This document shows, in pieces, positions 45,743-54,246 of a DNA stretch of 64,000 nt. Under the pieces are notes generated by a model. It searched no databases. It saw nothing but the letters and a program-made list of their open reading frames with translations, and had not been told where the DNA came from. The position numbers and the translations under genes were made by a program. Numbering within the stretch: position 1 is the first letter of the stretch; each line of letters opens with the position of its first letter. This DNA comes from CAZOVB01 sp046541415 (GTDB lineage: Bacteria; Planctomycetota; Phycisphaerae; SM23-33): positions 46,367 to 110,366 of the forward strand of contig JBKHDI010000003.1 of NCBI GenBank assembly GCA_046541415.1, given 5' to 3'.

Positions 45743-47260
45743 ATGCAAACCCGCTCGATCGCCCTGACCGCCGTTGCCGTCTGCCTCGCCGCGGCCTCCG
45801 CCGGTGGGCAGCAAAGCTTCACCACCACCCACGAAGGCCTGGAGCTGACCCTGCTGCCCCTGCGCAACGTCTATGCCCCGGGCGAGCCGCTGCAACTGCA
45901 GGTGATCTACAAAAACGTGTCGAAACAGCCCGTCGCCATCGCCAACCCCGACTACGGATGGGATATCCAGGTCGGGGACTGGAAAGCCCAGCCGACCGTC
46001 GACGCAGCCCAGGCCGAGCGGGTCATCGTCCTCCAGCCCGGCCAGAGCCACACCGCCGAGATGATGGACCTCGGGTACGTCTGGATCAAGGGCGGGCCGG
46101 TCAACAAGACGCTGCCCGAAGGGTACGCCCACCCGACGAAGGTCACCGTCAAGCTCCACCAGCCGGGTAACCTGCCCAAGGGCATCGAAAAGGATCAGGT
46201 CTGGACGGGACCTGTCAAGCTGGGGCCGGTGGGCATCGGCGTGTTCGACGAAGCGAAGCTGTCTGCCGGGCCGCTTGTCGGCCAAATCATCGCCCGCCAG
46301 CAGACCTACCTGCTGAGCGAGGAATTGGCGGACAAGGACGCGGCCGAGACGATCAAGAAGCAGGCCCAGGATGGGCGGACCGAGCTGTCGGTCCCGAAGA
46401 CCGACCTGGTCTTCCGCATGTACAACGTCTCGGACAAGGCCCACAGCATCAACATCGGCGGCGACGCCTCGCAGATGAAGCTCCGCCTGGTCGGCCCCGG
46501 GGCGGTCAACGTGGAATTCATGGTCATGATGACCATGGAATTCCGCATGGGCAAGGACGTGACGATCAAGCCGGGCGAGTACCACGACATCCCGATCGAG
46601 TCGCTGCATCACGGCAAGCGCGGCATTTCGGCGGGAAGCTTCTGGACCCAACCGGGCAGCTACGCCCTGGAAGCGACCTACAGCACCCCGGTCGACGGAA
46701 ACGCACGCAAGAACATCTCCGCCGCCCCGGTCCTGCTGCACGTCCAGAAGCCCGAGACCGAGCTGCCCGCCCTGCAGGCCTGCCTGGAAGTCAGGCAGCT
46801 GGAGTACGAGCTGACCAAGGAGCTGGCCGGCAGGGGCGTCGTCGGCCTGAAGCCCGACCAGCGCGGCGGCGTCCGGAACCTGCCGGCCGTGCCGTCGGTC
46901 GAGATGGTCCTGCACATCAAGAACACCTCCGATCAGGCGATCACGCTGAACAAGGGCGGCGATCAGTCGCGGCTGGAACTGCAGTTGGTCGGGCCCGGCG
47001 CGGTAACCCTGGACAATCTGCCGGTGATGATGACGCGTGAATTCCGCATGGGTCAGGACGTCAAGCTCCAGCCGGGCGAGTCGATGGACCTGCCCGTCGA
47101 GGGCCTCTCCTTCGGCATGCGGAACCTCACCGGCCGATGCTACTGGACCCAGGCCGGGGTGCACTACCTCGTCGCCAGCTACACCACGCCGGTCAACGGC
47201 GGCAGCACCTGGACCATCACCGCCCCGGCCGCGGCGATCCGCGTGGTCGAACCGGAGTAA
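45743..47260 (+). CDS. Secreted protein with tandemly duplicated beta domain, unrecognised
   Basis: The ATG at 45743 begins a signal peptide (IALTAVAVCLAAASAGGQ); the upstream frame is not needed. Of 505 residues, two stretches are repeats of each other. The segment from about 225 to 345 (DLVFRMYNVSDKAHSINIGGD, VGPGAVNVEFMVMMTMEFRMGKDVTIKPGE, HDIPIE, WTQPGSYALEATYSTPVDG) matches the one from about 390 to 495 (EMVLHIKNTSDQAITLNKGGD, VGPGAVTLDNLPVMMTREFRMGQDVKLQPGE, DLPVE, WTQAGVHYLVASYTTPVNG). The first 200 residues hold a further, more distant copy of such a domain. The protein would be exported. The family is unknown to me; the domain resembles Ig-like or intracellular-proteinase-inhibitor folds found in planctomycete hypothetical proteins. 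Confidence 0.8.
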   Translation: MQTRSIALTAVAVCLAAASAGGQQSFTTTHEGLELTLLPLRNVYAPGEPLQLQVIYKNVSKQPVAIANPDYGWDIQVGDWKAQPTVDAAQAERVIVLQPGQSHTAEMMDLGYVWIKGGPVNKTLPEGYAHPTKVTVKLHQPGNLPKGIEKDQVWTGPVKLGPVGIGVFDEAKLSAGPLVGQIIARQQTYLLSEELADKDAAETIKKQAQDGRTELSVPKTDLVFRMYNVSDKAHSINIGGDASQMKLRLVGPGAVNVEFMVMMTMEFRMGKDVTIKPGEYHDIPIESLHHGKRGISAGSFWTQPGSYALEATYSTPVDGNARKNISAAPVLLHVQKPETELPALQACLEVRQLEYELTKELAGRGVVGLKPDQRGGVRNLPAVPSVEMVLHIKNTSDQAITLNKGGDQSRLELQLVGPGAVTLDNLPVMMTREFRMGQDVKLQPGESMDLPVEGLSFGMRNLTGRCYWTQAGVHYLVASYTTPVNGGSTWTITAPAAAIRVVEPE

Positions 47261-47405
47261 GACCCACAGGCCCAGCCAACTTTTGCCTGTCAAGCGCAAT
47301 GCCCCCAGGCCTGGCGCTCGACGCCCCGGATGTGCGCGAGCCTTATCCCAAGCCGACCCGGGTTCTGCATGGACACCGGCTGGGCAGTCTGGCAGGATAG
47401 ACCGG

Positions 47406-48185
47406 ATGGACAGACCCACCCGGAACATCAAGCTGATCGTCGCGTACAACGGCGCTGCCTACCACGGCTGGCAGAGGCAGGCCGACGGGATCGACACCGT
47501 GCAACTGCGTGTCGAGCAGGCGGCCTCGGCCGTCTGCAAGCACCCGGTGACGGTGCATGGTTCGGGGCGAACCGACGCCGGCGTGCACGCGGCCGGGCAG
47601 GTGGCCAACTTCCACACGCCCAACCTCACCGTGCCGCTGAGCGGCCTGCGGCGGGCGATGAACTCGCGTCTCCCGGCCGACATCGCCATCCGCTCTGCGG
47701 CGGTCGTGCCCGACGATTTCCACGCCTCGATCTCGGCGATCGGCAAGACGTACCGCTACCGCATCTGCGTCGGGCCCACCCGCCCGGTCGATCGGGCCCG
47801 GCTGGTCTACCACTACTGGAGGCCCCTGGAGCTCGAACCGATGATCGACGCGGCCGCCCGGCTGGTCGGCACGCACGACTTCCGGTCCCTCGCCTCGTCA
47901 CAGGAGCAGCGGGAGAACACGGTCCGGACCATCACGGCCTGCGATGTCAGCCAGATCGGCGACGAGATCCACGTGCAGGTCAGCGGCACGGGCTTCCTCT
48001 ACCACATGGTCCGGAACATCACCGGGACGCTGATCGAGGTCGGTCGCGGCCGATGGAGCCCCGAACACATCGGGCCGATGCTGGCCTCGCTGGACCGCAA
48101 GCACGCCGGGCCCACCGCCCCGCCGGACGGGCTGAGCCTCATCCGCGTCCACTACCGCCCGGAGGATATCGCCCCGCCGGCGTAG
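47406..48185 (+). CDS. truA: tRNA pseudouridine synthase TruA
   Basis: TruA makes pseudouridine at positions 38-40 of the tRNA anticodon arm. The 259 residues start at ATG 47406, with IKLIVAYNGAAYHGWQRQ directly after. The catalytic Asp57 lies in GSGRTDAGVHA, with FHTP and MNSRLPADIAI following, and the C-terminal ARxVYHYW, DFRSLASSQ and FLYHMVRNITGTLIEVG segments. The last 34 nt of the gene overlap the end of the convergent RNA methyltransferase gene. The upstream frame to 47037 runs inside the previous gene and is not coding. Confidence 0.96.
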   Translation: MDRPTRNIKLIVAYNGAAYHGWQRQADGIDTVQLRVEQAASAVCKHPVTVHGSGRTDAGVHAAGQVANFHTPNLTVPLSGLRRAMNSRLPADIAIRSAAVVPDDFHASISAIGKTYRYRICVGPTRPVDRARLVYHYWRPLELEPMIDAAARLVGTHDFRSLASSQEQRENTVRTITACDVSQIGDEIHVQVSGTGFLYHMVRNITGTLIEVGRGRWSPEHIGPMLASLDRKHAGPTAPPDGLSLIRVHYRPEDIAPPA

Positions 48186-48970
48186 TGGTGCAGGATAATC
48201 CCCGCTGCCACGGCCACGTTGAGCGAATCGAATCGGCCGGGCATGTCGATGCGGACTCGCTGGTCGCAGGCGGCCAGGGTCACCGCGTCGATCCCCTCGT
48301 ACTCGTTGCCCAGCACGATCGCCACGCGCATCGGCATTGGTGCGTCGCGCAGCGAGACCGCGTCGGGCTCGTCAGCTACCGCGGCGACACAAGTAAAACC
48401 CCGCCGGGCCCGCAGCGTCGCCAGGTCGGCTGCCAGGTCCTGCGAACGGACGATCGGCAGCTGGAAGACCGCCCCCATGGACGTCCGGACGCTGTGGCGG
48501 TAGTACGGATCGCAGCAGCGCGGACCCAGCAGCACGCCGGCGGCGCCCATCGCGCGGGCTGAGCGGAGGACGGCCCCGAGGTTGTTGGCCATGCTCAGAT
48601 CGGGCAGAACGACGAGCATCTGCGCCTGTCCCGGGGTATCGCCCCATTCGTCCAGCCGCATCGGCTCGGGGCGGATGCCCGCTGCGATGATGCCCGAATG
48701 GAACTGGTAGCCCACCACCTCGTGGATCACCGGCTCAGGGACGGTGTAGAGAGGCAGATCGGGCGGAATACGAGCGATGATCGAGCCCAGCCGGCGCTGG
48801 GAGACCAGGACCGATTCGACGGCGAGGCTGCTTTCCAGCAGGCGCTCGACCAGAAGCTTGCCCTCGGCGACGAACCGCCCGGCCATGTTGTCCAGCGTCC
48901 GGTCGGGCAGGTTGCGGTAGACCGCGATCCGCGGATCGTCCAGGGATTCGATGGGGATCGGTTCGCCCAC
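48152..48970 (-). CDS. SpoU/TrmH-family RNA 2'-O-methyltransferase
   Basis: The 272-residue protein has an N-terminal substrate-binding domain (about 20-100: NMAGRFVAEGKLLVERLLES, VLVSQRRL) of the SpoU_sub_bind type, then the knotted SPOUT domain. Motif 1 is DLSMANNLGAVLRSARAMGAAGVLL, motif 2 is AIVLGNEYEGID, and motif 3 is SLNVAVAAGIILHHY, the region that binds SAM. Its target (23S rRNA or tRNA) is unknown. It converges with truA, sharing 34 bp of coding sequence, and the GNAT gene starts the same minus-strand run 9 nt upstream. Confidence 0.92.
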   Translation of the reverse strand: MGEPIPIESLDDPRIAVYRNLPDRTLDNMAGRFVAEGKLLVERLLESSLAVESVLVSQRRLGSIIARIPPDLPLYTVPEPVIHEVVGYQFHSGIIAAGIRPEPMRLDEWGDTPGQAQMLVVLPDLSMANNLGAVLRSARAMGAAGVLLGPRCCDPYYRHSVRTSMGAVFQLPIVRSQDLAADLATLRARRGFTCVAAVADEPDAVSLRDAPMPMRVAIVLGNEYEGIDAVTLAACDQRVRIDMPGRFDSLNVAVAAGIILHHYAGGAISSGR

Positions 48971-48979
48971 GGGTCGACC

Positions 48980-50188
48980 TCAGAACGAATCCAGCCGACG
49001 GAGCATGGGCTGGCGAGCGGGAAAGAGGGCTTCCAGCAGCAGCGGCGCATCGCCCTGGAGCTTCAGGCCCGCGTCCCGGGCGACCTGGGCCGGCTGGTCC
49101 GAGCCGATCAGCAGTCGGGCCGCGGCCGGGCCTGCCTCGACGCCGTGCTGGCCCAGCGACTCAGCCGGTGCGACCTGGATCTTCCCCTCCCGGATCTTCA
49201 GCGCGACCCGGTCGACGCCGTCGCCGATACCGAACCGTCCCTGCCAGCCATGCGCTGGCGAACAGGCCAGCCGTGCCTGCAACTCTGGCCGCATCTTCCG
49301 CAGGCAGGAAAGCAGATTCACCGTCCGAACCATGGGCCCGCCGGAGCGGGCGAACTTCTCGGTGCGCGTCCCGTCGTTGGTCCGCAGCCACTGGGCTGTC
49401 CCATCGCCTGCGGGCAGCGAAGGAAAGTGGACCGTAGAGGCACCCGCTTTCGTGGCCAGATGTCGCAGGGCGCCCAGGGCCAGCTCCGCCGGACCGCCGG
49501 CCTCGACGCACTCGAATCGGCCGCCGCCTTTCCCGGTCACGACGTACCCGACGATGCGGCCATCAGACTCCCAGCACCACCCCTGACGCCGGGGGGGCAG
49601 CTGGCGGCAGGTCGGGCGGATGGCCGAGGCGACGAGTCCCGCGTGGCTGCGGTTATACAACTCGGCGATCCGCTCATCCAGCGGCGAGCACTTGCGCAGC
49701 TTCATCGACGCCGGCTTTTCGGGCAAACGGGCCGTCTGCACCTGCCAGTCCGTATCCGGCCAACCGGCGACGTAGCCGAACCGGTGGTAGAAGTCGCCAA
49801 TGCCGAAGAGCACCGAGAAGTCGTACCCCGCCTGGCGGATGCGGTCGAGCCCGGCTAAGGCCGTGGCAGCCATCAGCCCTTTGCCCCGCAGGTCCCCCGC
49901 GGTGGCGACCGCCCCGATACCCGCCGTTGCGAGCCTGGCCCGCCCGACCCGCATCCGGTACCCCCACACGCCCCAGTGGGTGACGATCCGCCCGTCGATC
50001 CGCCCGATCGTCGAGGCCTCGGCATCGTAGTGTTCAGGGTGGAAGTAGGCTTCTGCCTCGGCCAGCCAGTCGTAGTAGTGGTGCGACCCGGAGAAGCACT
50101 TGGCCGTCAGGTCGAAGATATCCTGGCGGTCCTCGGGCGTCGACGGGCAGGACAACTCCAAGCGATGGAAAGGGGATTCTGGCGGCAT
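48980..50188 (-). CDS. GNAT-family N-acetyltransferase (Eis-like)
   Basis: The start is ATG 50188 (AGGAG before it); the extension to 50317 overlaps the aldo/keto reductase gene. The 402 residues are two GNAT-like folds plus a C-terminal SCP-like lobe, as in Eis-type enzymes. The N-terminal fold has the acetyl-CoA loop in VATAGDLRGKGLMAATALAGLDRI (the R/Q-x-x-G-x-G/A pattern reads RGKGLM), followed by SVLFGIGDFYHRFGYV. The second fold (about 170-270) ends in GRIVGYVVTGKG. The C-terminal lobe (about 290-400) has WQGRFGIGDGVDRVALKI. The acceptor is unknown. It probably shares a transcript with the SpoU gene 9 nt downstream. Confidence 0.85.
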   Translation of the reverse strand: MPPESPFHRLELSCPSTPEDRQDIFDLTAKCFSGSHHYYDWLAEAEAYFHPEHYDAEASTIGRIDGRIVTHWGVWGYRMRVGRARLATAGIGAVATAGDLRGKGLMAATALAGLDRIRQAGYDFSVLFGIGDFYHRFGYVAGWPDTDWQVQTARLPEKPASMKLRKCSPLDERIAELYNRSHAGLVASAIRPTCRQLPPRRQGWCWESDGRIVGYVVTGKGGGRFECVEAGGPAELALGALRHLATKAGASTVHFPSLPAGDGTAQWLRTNDGTRTEKFARSGGPMVRTVNLLSCLRKMRPELQARLACSPAHGWQGRFGIGDGVDRVALKIREGKIQVAPAESLGQHGVEAGPAAARLLIGSDQPAQVARDAGLKLQGDAPLLLEALFPARQPMLRRLDSF

Positions 50189-50204
50189 GGTTGGCTCCTG
50201 GGAA

Positions 50205-51206
50205 TCAATCGGTGCGTTCGGACCGGGACGGGTCGGCCTGCCACATGTCGATGCTCTCGCCCAGGGCGCTTTTGACCGGTTCGGTCGCCTCGGACAGAGC
50301 TGCCAGTGTCGACTCATCGAGTTGCAGGTCGCCGGCGGCGGCGTTATCGGCGGCCTGGGCCGCGTTGCGGGCCCCGGCGATGGCGCTGGTCACGGCCGGC
50401 TGGGCCAGAAGCCACGCCAGCGAGACGTGGGCCATGGGCTTGCCCAGCTGCTCGGCGATCTGGCCGATGCGCTTCACGGCGGCAAACGTCTCTGCCTCGC
50501 AGCCGGCCTGGCCGTGCAGGGCATGCGGCCTGCTCGACGAGAAGTGTCGCGTCCGGGCCCGGTCTTCCGGCACGTCGTCGGCCGAGCTGAACTTGCCCGC
50601 CAGCAGCCCCTGCAGGATCGGGCTGTAGCAGAGGATCGAAACGCCGCTTTCGGCGCAGAGCGGCTGGACGTGCTGCTCGCAGCCTCTAAAGAGCAGGCTG
50701 AAGGCGATCTGGTTGCTGACGATCTCGGCGGTCTGGAGGGCAGGTGCGAGATACCCGCGGCCGAAGTTGGACACCCCGATGGCGCGGATTTTGCCCTCCT
50801 TGCGGAGCTTCTGCATCTCGGCCAGCGAATCAGCCAGGGGCACCTCGTCGCTGGGCCAGTGGATCTGCAGCAGGTCGACGCAATCGGTCCGCAGGCGGCG
50901 GAGGGACTGCTCGCAGCTCTTGCGCAGCTCGGCTGGGGCCAGGTCGGACCGGCGGATCTTGGTGGCCAGCACCAGCTCGTGACGCTGTTCGGCCAAGGCT
51001 TCGGCCACCAGTTGTTCGCTCTGGCCATCGCCGTAGGCGCTGGCGGTGTCGAAGAAGTTGATGCCCGCATCGAACGCGGTTCGCAGCGCGGCGATGGAGT
51101 CCGACCGGTCCTGCGGCCCCCAGTTGAAGCCCCCCACGATCGACCAGCACCCCTGGCAGATGGCGGATACGCGGATGTCCGTCTTGCCCAGTGTTCTCAT
51201 GTCCAT
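50205..51206 (-). CDS. Aldo/keto reductase
   Basis: This 333-residue NADPH-dependent reductase has the AKR barrel with the full catalytic tetrad: Asp53 and Tyr58 in FFDTASAYGDG, Lys83 in LATKIRR, and His116 in LLQIHWPSDE. IGVSNFGRGYL and the C-terminal cofactor motif SAIAGARNAAQAADN are as expected for the AKR11-13-like group. The natural substrate is unknown. The start at 51206 has AAAGGA at a good distance; a second Met at 51200 is possible. The GNAT gene begins 16 nt downstream of its stop, so AKR, GNAT and SpoU probably form one unit. Confidence 0.93.
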   Translation of the reverse strand: MDMRTLGKTDIRVSAICQGCWSIVGGFNWGPQDRSDSIAALRTAFDAGINFFDTASAYGDGQSEQLVAEALAEQRHELVLATKIRRSDLAPAELRKSCEQSLRRLRTDCVDLLQIHWPSDEVPLADSLAEMQKLRKEGKIRAIGVSNFGRGYLAPALQTAEIVSNQIAFSLLFRGCEQHVQPLCAESGVSILCYSPILQGLLAGKFSSADDVPEDRARTRHFSSSRPHALHGQAGCEAETFAAVKRIGQIAEQLGKPMAHVSLAWLLAQPAVTSAIAGARNAAQAADNAAAGDLQLDESTLAALSEATEPVKSALGESIDMWQADPSRSERTD

Positions 51207-51302
51207 GTGGATCGTCCTTTCCAGTCTCTGAGAACCCGATGGTATCCGGCAGGCGGGGAGGGAGCAACTCCGCGGCTTGTCGACAGCAGCGGAGGCCCAG
51301 GA

Positions 51303-51338
51303 GAAAAACGGGCGACCCTGTTGCAAAGGGCCGCCCGG
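51303..51338 (-). terminator. Intrinsic terminator after the 544-residue PEP-CTERM gene
   Basis: On the minus strand CGGGCGGCCCT and AGGGTCGCCCG form a stem with one mismatch, then TTTTT. It lies 25 nt past the end of the gene ending at 51364. Confidence 0.8.
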
Positions 51339-51363
51339 GAAGCGGGGCGAATTGCGGTCTCGC

Positions 51364-52998
51364 TCAGCGCCTGCCCCGGCGGCGGATCAAGCCCAGCCCG
51401 CCCAGGGCCAGCAGGCACATCGTGGCCGGCTCGGGGATCGTGGCGATTGTCAACTCACCCGTCGTCTGGTCATACCCGCCGGACCAGGCGGCCGGGAGGA
51501 CCAGGTTGAAGCTCCCGCTGAACGTCTCGGCGTCGAAAAGGTCGAAGACCATCCCCCCGGCGTCAGTGACAGCCGCTGCCAAGGCGTCGTCCTCGATGAT
51601 GACAAGGTCGCCGGCCTGGACCAGATTCCCGCCGACCTGCACCCGGTAATCGTCGGAAGCATTTGCCTCGGCCAGGATGATCTCGAAGACCGAAGTGGCA
51701 TGCAGCGTCAGGTCGCCGGAGACCTCCAGCCGCGCCTGCCAGGCCATCGCCGTCTCTGCCTCCAGGGCCGGGCCGTAACCGGTCGGAGAGGCCATGGCCG
51801 ACTCAAACACGTCGTAGTACGCCTGGTCCCACGCGTCGCTGCTTGGGCTCCACAGGCCACCCAGGCGGACCCTGCCGGCGGAGTCGAGATTCTCGATCTG
51901 GTGCAGGCTGTCCGGGCCGTACGTCCCGCCGCTCCACCAGTTGATGTCGATCGGGTAGGTATATGCGTGGAAAGCCACTTCAGCGCCCTGGGAAACCTGC
52001 AGGGTCAGGTTCTGTCCGCTGCTGTTACCCAGGTAGTAATTCGGGTTGTTCTGCGTCTGGTTGGAGTTGAACTCCACCCGGCCGGCCTGGATGTCGATGG
52101 TGCTGTTCGGGCTGTAGCCCTGAATGCCCCCCCGGGCGATAACCAGCGCACCTTCGCCTGTCTTGGTCAAGGTGGTGTTCTCGATGTTCGGCCGGGTCCC
52201 GAACCCGACGTGCGGACCGATGATCGCCTGCTCGAAAAAGGTGTTGCTCGAAAGGGTCACGCCCTGCTCGACATCCAACCGCCAGTCGTTCTTCCAGTAC
52301 AGGCCCCCGTCGTAAGTCTGGTCGTTGGTCCTGACGAACCATTCGCTGGACGTGGCCGCCTGGCCTGTTTTCATGATGTCCCCGAAAATCAACAGCCCGT
52401 GGTGAGATTTGTGGACGCGGTACGGCTCGGCGTCGGGGAACCAGATCCCGGGATCCGGCGTATTCTTCCAGGATGTCGGCAGGTTCTGCGAAGCGTGGGT
52501 AATGTACCTGGCGTTGTGGATCCGCAGGGTGGTCCAACCGCCGCCCTGGTCGTCGGAGCCGGCAAACTCGCCGACCGGATCGCCGAAGATTCCCTCCGGT
52601 CCCATGTTGGCGTCGAAGCCGACATCCACTTCCAGCACTTCGTTTGCAGAGCCGGTGTTGTTCGGCTGACCGGTGAACTGGAAGAAGGAAGCGTAGATGA
52701 ACGGTTTGCCGAACTCGTTTGCGAGGTTGTTGTTCACCCGCGCGGTGGGGCCCACGTACAGGTTGGCCCCGTCAGCCCACCAGTGCGTGCCGCCGCCGAT
52801 GGTGGCATCCCAGTATCCCGTCAGGTTCGCCGTGCCGCTGCCGATGACCGCCGTGGTAGTCGTACCGCCGGGCAGGACGTAGGTTTCCGGGTAGAGGCCC
52901 GGGGCAACGAACGAAGTCGGCGGACTGGCCGCTGCCAGGACAACAGGGAAGGCCACAGCCGACAAAACGACCAGAACAGGCAATGCGAATCTGCTCAT
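51364..52998 (-). CDS. PEP-CTERM secreted beta-rich protein
   Basis: The ATG at 52998 (GAGAGG upstream) begins a signal peptide (LPVLVVLSAVAFPVVLAAA). The 544-residue chain ends with IPEPATMCLLALGGLGLIRRRGRR, a PEP-CTERM sorting signal: the PEP motif, a hydrophobic stretch and an Arg cluster. Exosortase would cleave it and attach the protein at the surface; no exosortase gene is in the window. The body is Gly/Asn/Thr-rich and beta-like, with segments such as TKTGEGALVIARGGIQGYSPNSTIDI that resemble autotransporter-like beta solenoids. The function is unknown. A terminator follows the gene, and a 630-nt gene-free stretch lies upstream. Confidence 0.88.
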   Translation of the reverse strand: MSRFALPVLVVLSAVAFPVVLAAASPPTSFVAPGLYPETYVLPGGTTTTAVIGSGTANLTGYWDATIGGGTHWWADGANLYVGPTARVNNNLANEFGKPFIYASFFQFTGQPNNTGSANEVLEVDVGFDANMGPEGIFGDPVGEFAGSDDQGGGWTTLRIHNARYITHASQNLPTSWKNTPDPGIWFPDAEPYRVHKSHHGLLIFGDIMKTGQAATSSEWFVRTNDQTYDGGLYWKNDWRLDVEQGVTLSSNTFFEQAIIGPHVGFGTRPNIENTTLTKTGEGALVIARGGIQGYSPNSTIDIQAGRVEFNSNQTQNNPNYYLGNSSGQNLTLQVSQGAEVAFHAYTYPIDINWWSGGTYGPDSLHQIENLDSAGRVRLGGLWSPSSDAWDQAYYDVFESAMASPTGYGPALEAETAMAWQARLEVSGDLTLHATSVFEIILAEANASDDYRVQVGGNLVQAGDLVIIEDDALAAAVTDAGGMVFDLFDAETFSGSFNLVLPAAWSGGYDQTTGELTIATIPEPATMCLLALGGLGLIRRRGRR

Positions 52999-53154
52999 CT
53001 GAATCCCTCTCAAGTGCCAGAGACGGCACAAATAGCAGCCGGTGCGTCGAACTGACGATCTGCCAGATCCACTGGATAGAATCTACTACATGTTCGGAAA
53101 TACCGCAACACCTTGCGCAATTTTGCAAGTCGACGGCAGTCCTGCCAAGGCCTC

Positions 53155-53189
53155 AAAAAAAGAGACCTGGCCAACGCGACCAGGTCTCT
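53155..53189 (-). terminator. Intrinsic terminator on the minus strand
   Basis: A perfect 10-bp stem, AGAGACCTGG / CCAGGTCTCT (53161-53170 and 53180-53189), with a 9-nt loop is followed on the minus strand by seven T residues. It is about 440 nt past the end of the nearest minus-strand gene (53629), so either that transcript has a long 3' untranslated end or an unrecognised minus-strand RNA ends here. Confidence 0.8.
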
Positions 53190-53394
53190 GGGCATTGCCG
53201 GCCGGTGGACGGGTGCCGGCCGACTTGTCTGTCAACGCCGCAGCGTCGGTGCTGCGACGTCTGTGTAGAATATCGGACGCTCCGAAATAGCGATAAATCG
53301 GGGCTTTCCGGTTTTGAGCCTCAGGTTTTGACCGATTGACGGCTATCCGATGAAGTTAACGGGAGATTCACACGCCCTTGCCGCCTCCTTGACC

Positions 53395-53590
53395 GGCGGT
53401 TGCCATACTTGTCTGTGGAGGGCGGCTCGCTGGGGTCAGGCAGTTGGGCAAGACGTAGGAGGGCCCGCGATCCGGCGGCGGAGGACAAAAGGCCGCCGAT
53501 CAAACCGCAGCGAGCAGACCAAGGGCAGGAGGACGCAGACAGGCCGCAGGCAACCCACCGGTTGCAGGCGGCCTGTTCTTTTCACCCCCG
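53395..53590 (+). ncRNA. Candidate structured small RNA ending in a terminator
   Basis: The plus strand can form a long-range stem GGCTCGCTG (53424-53432) with CAGCGAGC (53508-53515), enclosing local hairpins such as GGCGG with CCGCC (about 53473-53497). It ends in a hairpin CAGGCCGC--GCAACC / GGTTGC--GCGGCCTG (about 53540-53575) followed by TTCTTTT. There is no plus-strand gene for this terminator to serve, so a small RNA is the likeliest reason for it. No family was recognised; it was compared by eye with SRP, tmRNA, RNase P and 6S RNA without a fit. The 5' end is a guess. Confidence 0.4.
53541..53586 (+). terminator. Intrinsic terminator on the plus strand
   Basis: An arm starting AGGCCGCAGGCAACC and its near-complement GGTTGCAGGCGGCCT pair at 14 of 16 positions around a 4-nt loop (CACC) and are followed by GTTCTTTT. 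No plus-strand protein gene lies upstream within 2 kb. Confidence 0.7.
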
Positions 53591-53628
53591 ACCTGGTTCG
53601 GATTGTGCGGCTGGGTCAGCCAGATCCG

Positions 53629-54246
53629 TCAGAGATTGTCCGGGGCCTCGGCGCCCGAGGCGGAGTCTTCCGCCGCGGAGTCCTCGGCGGCCGGGGCTTC
53701 GGCCAGCCGTTTCAGTTCGTACTTGCCCGTGTCGGTCTCGGCCGAGTAGTTGCAGAACAGCGTCGTGCCGTCGGACCAGCCGTCGTAGGTGAAGTCGCCG
53801 TAGATGCCCAGGTCCGCCTGGCCGGTGAAGGTCCACTTTTCCGGACCTTTGACCACCGTCAGGTCGACCGGGGCGGTGTAGGTCATCACCTTCCAGTAGG
53901 TGGCCTTGAACTGGGCGTGGTAGGTGTTCTCGTCGGTCTTGGTGATGATCGCCTTGAGGTTGCCCCCGTCGGCCATGGGTCGCTCGACGGTCGATTCCCA
54001 GGCCCCCTCCCATCGGCCGACCAACAGGTCGCGCTGCCCTTGCTGCCCGGCGGCCTGCAGATTCTGCTGGATGGATTCCGGCGGGTCGTCCCAGTCGCTG
54101 TCGAACTGCATGCAGCTGACGCACTGGATGGTCGTCAGGACTCCCCCGCCGGCCAGGATCAGCAGCCCCAGCAGGCCCAGCCACCGGCGCAGTCGCCGCC
54201 GGGGGGTTCTGGTCTTCCGGGCAGGTTGTTCAGAGTTCCCATCCAC
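53629..54246 (-). CDS. Small membrane-anchored protein, translationally coupled to the GH4 gene
   Basis: The 205-residue product starts with GTG at 54246, inside the end of the GH4 gene (17-nt overlap). After a basic, Arg-rich N-terminus comes one membrane segment (WLGLLGLLILAGGGVLTTI), then a soluble part with Tyr/Thr-rich beta strands: LLVGRWEGAWES, YHAQFKATYWKVMTYTAPVDLTVV, WTFTGQADLGIYGDFTYDGW, and TLFCNYSAETDTGKYELKR. I have seen this strand pattern in planctomycete hypothetical proteins but know no function. The C-terminus is Ala/Glu/Asp-rich and probably unordered. It may be tied to sugar metabolism by its coupling, which is inference. Confidence 0.78.
   Translation of the reverse strand: MDGNSEQPARKTRTPRRRLRRWLGLLGLLILAGGGVLTTIQCVSCMQFDSDWDDPPESIQQNLQAAGQQGQRDLLVGRWEGAWESTVERPMADGGNLKAIITKTDENTYHAQFKATYWKVMTYTAPVDLTVVKGPEKWTFTGQADLGIYGDFTYDGWSDGTTLFCNYSAETDTGKYELKRLAEAPAAEDSAAEDSASGAEAPDNL

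Larger units (their letters stand above)
52999..53628. other. Gene-free region of 630 nt with candidate RNA and two terminators
   Basis: No frame here has coding character. The region holds the 5' leader of the PEP-CTERM gene (52999-53100), a minus-strand intrinsic terminator at 53155-53189, a stretch without recognised features (53190-53390), a candidate structured RNA, and a plus-strand terminator-type hairpin at 53541-53586. These are listed separately. Confidence 0.6.

Noticed and set aside
53424..53530. Possible SRP (4.5S) RNA, because of GGTCAGG and AGCAGACCAAGGGCAG
   Set aside because: The essential GGAAGG tetraloop region of the conserved domain is missing and the spacing does not fit.
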